This document shows, one piece after another, positions 59,583-64,000 of a stretch of 64,000 nt of DNA. The translations under genes were made by a program, and so were the position numbers. The notes beneath the pieces are model-generated. The model was not told where the DNA came from. It made no database searches and saw only the letters and a program-made list of their open reading frames with translations. Source of the DNA: Macrothele yani (lineage: Eukaryota > Arthropoda > Arachnida > Araneae > Macrothelidae). The stretch is from assembly GCA_039090855.1 (NCBI GenBank), contig CM077010.1:42426905-42490904 (forward strand), read 5' to 3'. Numbering within the stretch: the first letter of the stretch is position 1; each line of letters begins with the position of its first letter.

Positions 59583-61325
59583 ACTTAGAAAGAAGAGAGG
59601 TAGGTCCAATCGCTTTTGTTTCCGTTCCGCAGGCGAGCAGTCACCCTACGAGCTGGAGTGTGACGTCACAGTGGCCATAAATATCTCTTTAGCATTCGGA
59701 GCTTGTGCTGTAGTGTCGATTACTCGCTGCATTTCTTTGTCAATTTTAGACCTGCTTTGTCGCTTCATTCATTTTTTTTCTTCATTTGTTTTCTGCGTAC
59801 AACTATCTCGAAAATACCTGAATACGCTGTTGCACTTTGTCGTAATAACAGTTCAAAGGAAAGGAAGTTAAATGTTACATACCATGTTTTCCCATCGGAT
59901 AGAGATTTCTTGAAGCAATGGGTAGCGAAATGCTGTCGAAAGGATGTATTCGATGCAAAGAAAGCACGAATGTGTTCAGAACACTTTGATGTCTCGAAGT
60001 AAGAGCGATATCTTAGAAAGGAATTGCTGAACTTGCCTCCCAGAAAAAACTGAGAAAAGATGCCGTGCCTACAAAAAACATGCCTTAGCAGATGGAGGAG
60101 CAAACTTCTGTTCGAAGTAAACGGTTTAAGATTGGATAGGTCAGAAAAAAATGCATTAAATCGAATTGAAAGTATATCTCCAATTAAACGTCAAATCACA
60201 GGTCACAATGAAAGTGACATCATTCCTGAGGTGTGGTAAATTTGTGTCACCGATGGTTTAATTGAGCCCATTTTAAAGGTGATGAAAATGAATACTGTAC
60301 ACCTAACCGAATTCGACAAAGTTTCAGTTTTATCTTTTGGTGAAATGAGAGTTGATTGCCGATATTGTTATGATGCTGCTGCAGATAAAATTTTAGGACC
60401 GCATAGTAAAGTTATAGTAGTTATGCTGAGAGGCATCTGGAAAGCTTGGAAACAACCATATACTGTATTATTCCTTTGATAAGCAGATGCATCAGAAGCT
60501 GTTAACTGACATAATTCGAGCCGTTGAGCAATCGGGGTATTTAGTGCATGGAGTGGTACCTGATCTTGGGGGGAGCGGGATATCAAGGTTTGGAGGCAGC
60601 TTAGAATAACCCCAATATTGTCTTCTTTTCCAAGTCCAGTAAATGAAAATCGAAAAATATGGATGTTTGCCGATGTGCCCCATCTAATTAAACTTCTCCG
60701 AAATCATATATTTGATCGCGGAACACGCTGTAGTGTGGAACCATCACTCGCCAGATATTTGACCTTTTGCTGGAACGTAATAACTCAGAATTAAAGGTGT
60801 TTCATAAAATAAAATGGATCTACACAAATGTAAGAGACCCCATGAGACAGATAATTAGTTTTAGCGTCCCAGACGCAATCTAACAACGTAAGCAAAGCTG
60901 TAGAGTACTTTTTTCCTGAAAGAAAACAAATTTTATAAAATTGGTAAATGACTGATTCGACGTAATAAAATGTAGATTTCCCAGCTCCAAAGAGCCATTG
61001 CACTGTGCTTTGGGAAAAAAAAGATATTCAGCAAAAAAGCATCGAACAGTATTCATGTCATATTCCCGTTTTTTTGCAGCATATATATATTTGTTTACTC
61101 TATTTTGAAAAATAGTTCGATGTTTGTACAATTTTTACTTAAAAATTATTTACTCAAAACTAGCTCTGTTATTTCGATTGAAAATTCACAGAGCACACGA
61201 CACTTTCTCGGTATGGCTCCGTGCGCGTTACAGCTTCGCTTATGGCCACCGTGACGTCACAACGCAGCGAAGAGAAGCGGGAACACGGCGCCGTTACGAT
61301 GGACCTACCTCTCCTCCTTCTAAGT
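59583..61325 (+). mobile_element. P-like (THAP) element with inverted termini
   Basis: The left end from 59583 (ACTTAGAAAGAAGAGAGGTA) matches the complement of the right end (about 61292-61325, ending TTCTAAGT), including GGTAGGTCCAATCG against CGATGGACCTACC. A subterminal block GTGACGTCACAGTGGCCATA (59660-59680) is inverted at 61240-61260. Between them lies a broken P-type transposase on the plus strand. The left end abuts the GAT tail of LINE F. I found no 8-bp duplication, so one flank may have been rearranged. Confidence 0.75.
59795..61080 (+). pseudogene. P-element/THAP9-like transposase, broken
   Basis: The N-terminus is a THAP zinc finger: VALCRNNSSKERKLNVTYHV, FPSDRDFLKQWVAKCCRKD with the invariant tryptophan, and ARMCSEHFDVSK with the C-x2-H pair. 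The first zinc cysteine (expected in EYCVALC) reads as alanine. After a frame break come ALNRIESISPIKRQI and the catalytic region SVLSFGEMRVDCRYCYDAAA, then VVPDLGGSG (about 60560), FADVPHLIKLLRNHIFD (about 60665-60710) and a C-terminal VFHKIKWIYTNVRDPMRQII (about 60800-60860). The order matches P-type transposases such as Drosophila P and THAP9, which bind DNA through THAP. Multiple frameshifts and stops make it non-functional. Confidence 0.88.
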
Positions 61326-61915
61326 ACCTTGCATTAACCCACTTCCTAAATCTTTGCCAACGAAATACAAACGTCGAACTAGTTGACTATTTCACGCATA
61401 ACTTGTATTATCAGCTCCGTCGTCGACTGAGTGGTATCTTCCTCCAGATGATCTTGAAAATATACGCTCTGCTTCTCATTTGGCCGTTTGGTATGCTGCT
61501 TGTCATGCATGTTGCTATCCCCTTTTTTAAATCACAAACCACTCAAGATACGAGCTAACACCGACAGCACTCTAGCAGTATGCTGAAAACAAAAAGCACT
61601 CTCGTGCATTTTTAGCGGTTTTTCTACGATTAAACGTGAACAACAGACAGTGACAGCAGAGACGGATTTATAGGGAAGCCTAGGTTCTTGAGGCCACTAA
61701 GGGAAGCCTTAGAAGCCCAGGCTTGAGATTCAGCTATGTAAGAGTACTCCAAGAATAAGAACTTTCCTTTTTCTTCTAAAAAAAAAAAAAAAAAAAAAGA
61801 AACAAAAAGACAGAAACAAAAGGATGGCAGCATATTCCGCCCAGAACTCCAAGTATGTCAAGCAGAAGTCATCATGGCTCTTTCCACGTTTATAAGTGAG
61901 TCACGGAAGTATTCT
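61326..61915. other. Unassigned stretch
   Basis: A 70-bp segment around GGGAAGCCTAGGTTCTTGAG (61670-61740) looks like part of a dispersed repeat, followed by a 20-bp A run. No gene is seen. Confidence 0.35.
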
Positions 61916-61995
61916 CATTGGCCGCCACCAGGAATCGAACCCAGATCTTCCAATTGCGCGCATGACATGCTTCCACTGCACCAGCAGCGGCCCAG
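61916..61995 (-). repeat. tRNA-like SINE head
   Basis: The complement reads GGCCGCTGCTGGTGCAGTGG and so on to GGGTTCGATTCCTGGTGGCG. The first seven bases pair with the last seven (GGCCGCT with GGCGGCC, one wobble). Its body was not traced. A true tRNA gene is unlikely because the anticodon arm is poor. Confidence 0.6.
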
Positions 61996-62095
61996 TGGCG
62001 GCTCGTGGTATGAAAAATAGGTGAAGAGGTACAAGAGCAGTATGAAAAGATATATATACTGTCTACAATGAAAATCCCTTAATGAGGACTATAAA

Positions 62096-62263
62096 GAAGT
62101 AAATTTCTCCGTCATTTCTGGTCTACGCCGGGATTCGAACGCGGATCCCCTCATTCCGGAATAAGTCACTCTACCAATTGAGCTACGCGGACGTTTTATT
62201 CTGATTCCTATCTGCCTTTATGCCGTGTGCGTCCTTCTGGCAGGTACGTCACATCTCCTGGTA
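62096..62263 (-). repeat. tRNA-derived SINE with leader, copy 1
   Basis: Read on the minus strand: GTGACGTACCTGCCAGAAGG leader, then about 45 bp, then GTCCGCGTAGCTCAATTGGT, then the B box GCGTTCGAATCCCGG. It repeats at 62419-62590, 323 bp to the right. Confidence 0.85.
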
Positions 62264-62418
62264 CGCCACATCATCTCCCCCTTATTATTTTTTTTTTTTT
62301 CGAAGTGCTGGAGAAGGGATTCTCTTATTTTTCCTATCTCGCGGTGTGGAAAGAACATCACACCAATGCGAGATTTTGAACGGTCGGGTCATCCGGATAG
62401 TTCGGGCGCCATTATAAC

Positions 62419-62590
62419 GAAGTAAATTTCTTCGTCATTTCTGTCCACGACAGGATTCGAACCCGGATCCCCTCATTCCGGAATAAGTCACTCTACCAAT
62501 TGAGCTACGCGGACGTTTTATTCTGATTCCTATCTGCCTTTATGCCGTGTGCGTCCTTCTGGCAGGTACGTCACATCTCCTGGTACGTTA
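62419..62590 (-). repeat. tRNA-derived SINE with leader, copy 2
   Basis: Nearly identical to copy 1, with intact B box GGGTTCGAATCCTG. Its acceptor halves (GTCCGCG and CGTGGAC) pair at all seven positions, one a G-T wobble. The anticodon loop has only six bases, which argues against a working tRNA. Confidence 0.85.
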
Positions 62591-62649
62591 CAGGACTTAC
62601 TTATTTTTTGTATATTAAATCAATTTTTCTTCCTCTTAAAGCTGCAAAT

Positions 62650-64000
62650 TTGTCGATTATGTCGTCATAAGATGGTTAGATGGTTGTTTCTTCGTGAGCA
62701 TCAATAAAATGTCTTCCTGAATAGAAATATTTGCCAGAGAAGCAAGTCTATCTTGGGAATTAGTGTTTCTTAAGCAAGTTTGCATTCTTTTAAGAAAACT
62801 TTTTTCCACTGGCACACTTGTAGATGTCATTGTTAAACTGAGGAAAACCAATTTATAATCTTCTGTAAAAATGTCTTTGTCTCCGTGAAACACTCGAAGG
62901 AGTTCTTGAGTCAATATATTCCTTAATCATCGGCATATACAAGACTCAGTTCATTTTTAAGGCGCTGGTGTTTAGTAAATATGTTTCCGTAAAAATGTAG
63001 ATTTTCAAGAGCGCGAGTGGGAAAGCATGCATTAAATTATTCGAATTTGGTTGTGTCAGCAAGTCAGACAAATTGAAGTTTCTTACAGTCTTGAAATCTT
63101 ATATCCATTTCCATAAGAATATGGTCCAAAATTTCAAAATACAATTGTTTATAATTTTGAAAAATTGTTTCCTGTGTAAGAGCAGCATATTCCCGTTCTT
63201 AATTCTGTGATTTTGCTAGCTTTTCCAAACTGTGTTTCAAATAACTCATCGCTCCTTTTAAGGCTCAAAATTTCACGAGTTTTTTTTTTTTTTAATTTGA
63301 GTTACACAGTAGTTTATGTTTAGTTATTTTTTCTTTAAAAGTAAATTCGAAAGTTTCATATCATTCAAAAACCCCTTGGCAAGATGAATTGATTTTTTGT
63401 CTGATTATTCGCTATTCGTCAGAAATCCAAACACTTCCTTCAATTTATCCCAATCTTCAACAACTACACTTACTAATTTCAAAGTGGAGGACCATCGAGT
63501 TTCTATTATGGTTGGTCTGCATCTTTCGGTTATTGATATCCGTGTATAAGACCGCTTCGCAGAATGGTAAACAAACGAAGCAATTCCACTGAGGCTTGCA
63601 AAAAGTATTCGACACTTAGAAAGTTTTAGAAACACTCTGGTGTAATACCAGATTCAAACGATGAACTAAGCATTGAACAAAAACAGCTTGAGAAGCTTTA
63701 TCCTTGACTTTTTTTTCTGTAGCCCATTTAAGTGTCCAGACATTATACTTGCCCCATCGTAGCATTGTCCTATTTATTTGTGTTGGTAATCAGACTGTTC
63801 CAAAATTTTGTCTAGCATTTTGTATAAAGCTCCTGACGTTCTATCTTCATTCACATCATGGAAACCTAAAAATCGCTCAACCAATACGCCTTCCGAATCA
63901 ACAATAAAAAATTATTTAATTTTTGACGTGATCGTTTATATATTCAGAAATACATTCAATTAATTTATTTTGAAATAGTTTTTTTCCTTTCGTATTGATT
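62650..64000 (-). pseudogene. hAT-family transposase remnant (ZMYM1-like), runs off the window
   Basis: From the right edge, the minus strand reads EGVLVERFLGFHDVNEDRTS (about 63890-63830), IGQCYDGAS and MSG (about 63760-63730; a catalytic region), VFVQCLVHRLNLVLH (about 63690-63650), FVYHSAKRSY (about 63570), ETRWSST (about 63500-63480), and a C-terminal dimerisation tail MTSTSVPVEKSFLKRMQTCL with RNTNSQDRLASLANISI (62830-62710). This is the usual order for the ZMYM1-like branch of hAT. Frames change several times, and the N-terminal zinc finger would lie beyond 64000. Confidence 0.8.

Noticed and set aside
61916..61995. Functional tRNA gene
   Set aside because: The seven-base acceptor stem is good, but no acceptable anticodon stem could be drawn and the region is surrounded by repeats.
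62419..62590. Functional tRNA gene
   Set aside because: The acceptor and T arms fold, but the anticodon loop has six bases, and the unit is repeated with a non-tRNA leader and body, so it is a SINE.

Overview
The window is nuclear DNA from an animal, almost certainly an arthropod and most likely an insect with a large, repeat-rich genome. The evidence is the mix of elements: RTE-like LINEs with GAT-repeat tails, a second endonuclease-type LINE, Penelope-like elements (PLEs) with GIY-YIG remnants, mariner and Tc1 transposases, a THAP-bearing P-like element, a hAT transposase, and several tRNA-derived SINE families. There are no operons, rRNA genes, CRISPR arrays or convincing single-copy host genes. 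Almost every readable protein is a broken transposon protein. The species call is inference from element content only.

Layout. 1-14 kb: a decayed multicopy arthropod protein (1-650), tRNA-like SINE pieces in a 210-bp tandem duplication (1.6-2.07 kb), a 418-bp repeat in triplicate (2.1-3.47 kb), a SETMAR-type mariner (4.78-5.9 kb), a 54-bp minisatellite (6.47-6.88 kb), a mariner/Tc1-type transposase on the minus strand (7.9-9.2 kb), a ~96-bp repeat (9.98-10.43 kb), a 45-bp minisatellite split by a SINE (11.92-12.7 kb), and a CT/CA simple-sequence block (13.5-14.16 kb). 14-24 kb: a tandem array split by a Tc1 element that itself carries a SINE, a second decayed Tc1, a PLE inverted dimer with target-site duplications, a TIR element of unknown superfamily (20.3-21.85 kb), another Tc1 with clear TIRs (22.08-23.29 kb), and a SINE.

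25-41 kb: a truncated LINE (plus strand), a mariner with both TIRs, then three minus-strand LINE copies (B, C, D) separated by near-identical spacers. C is a hybrid of B and D, which points to one 4.49-kb tandem duplication by unequal crossing-over. 41-50.5 kb: a long inverted repeat enclosing a second LINE family, a mariner split by a SINE, a Tc1 remnant and a PLE fragment with inverted ends. 51-64 kb: SINEs, a 401-bp repeat, two 5'-truncated LINEs with long open RT frames, a ~154-bp satellite carrying CTCF-like cores, a P-like element with TIRs, further tRNA-like SINEs, and a hAT transposase running off the right edge.

The parts do not form a pathway. They form a layered insertion record: SINEs sit inside a Tc1, a mariner, a minisatellite and a satellite, and several junctions keep target-site duplications that give the relative order of events. 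The features most worth testing are the CTCF-like satellite, the LINE crossover hybrid, the PLE inverted dimer and the unclassified TIR element at 20.3 kb.
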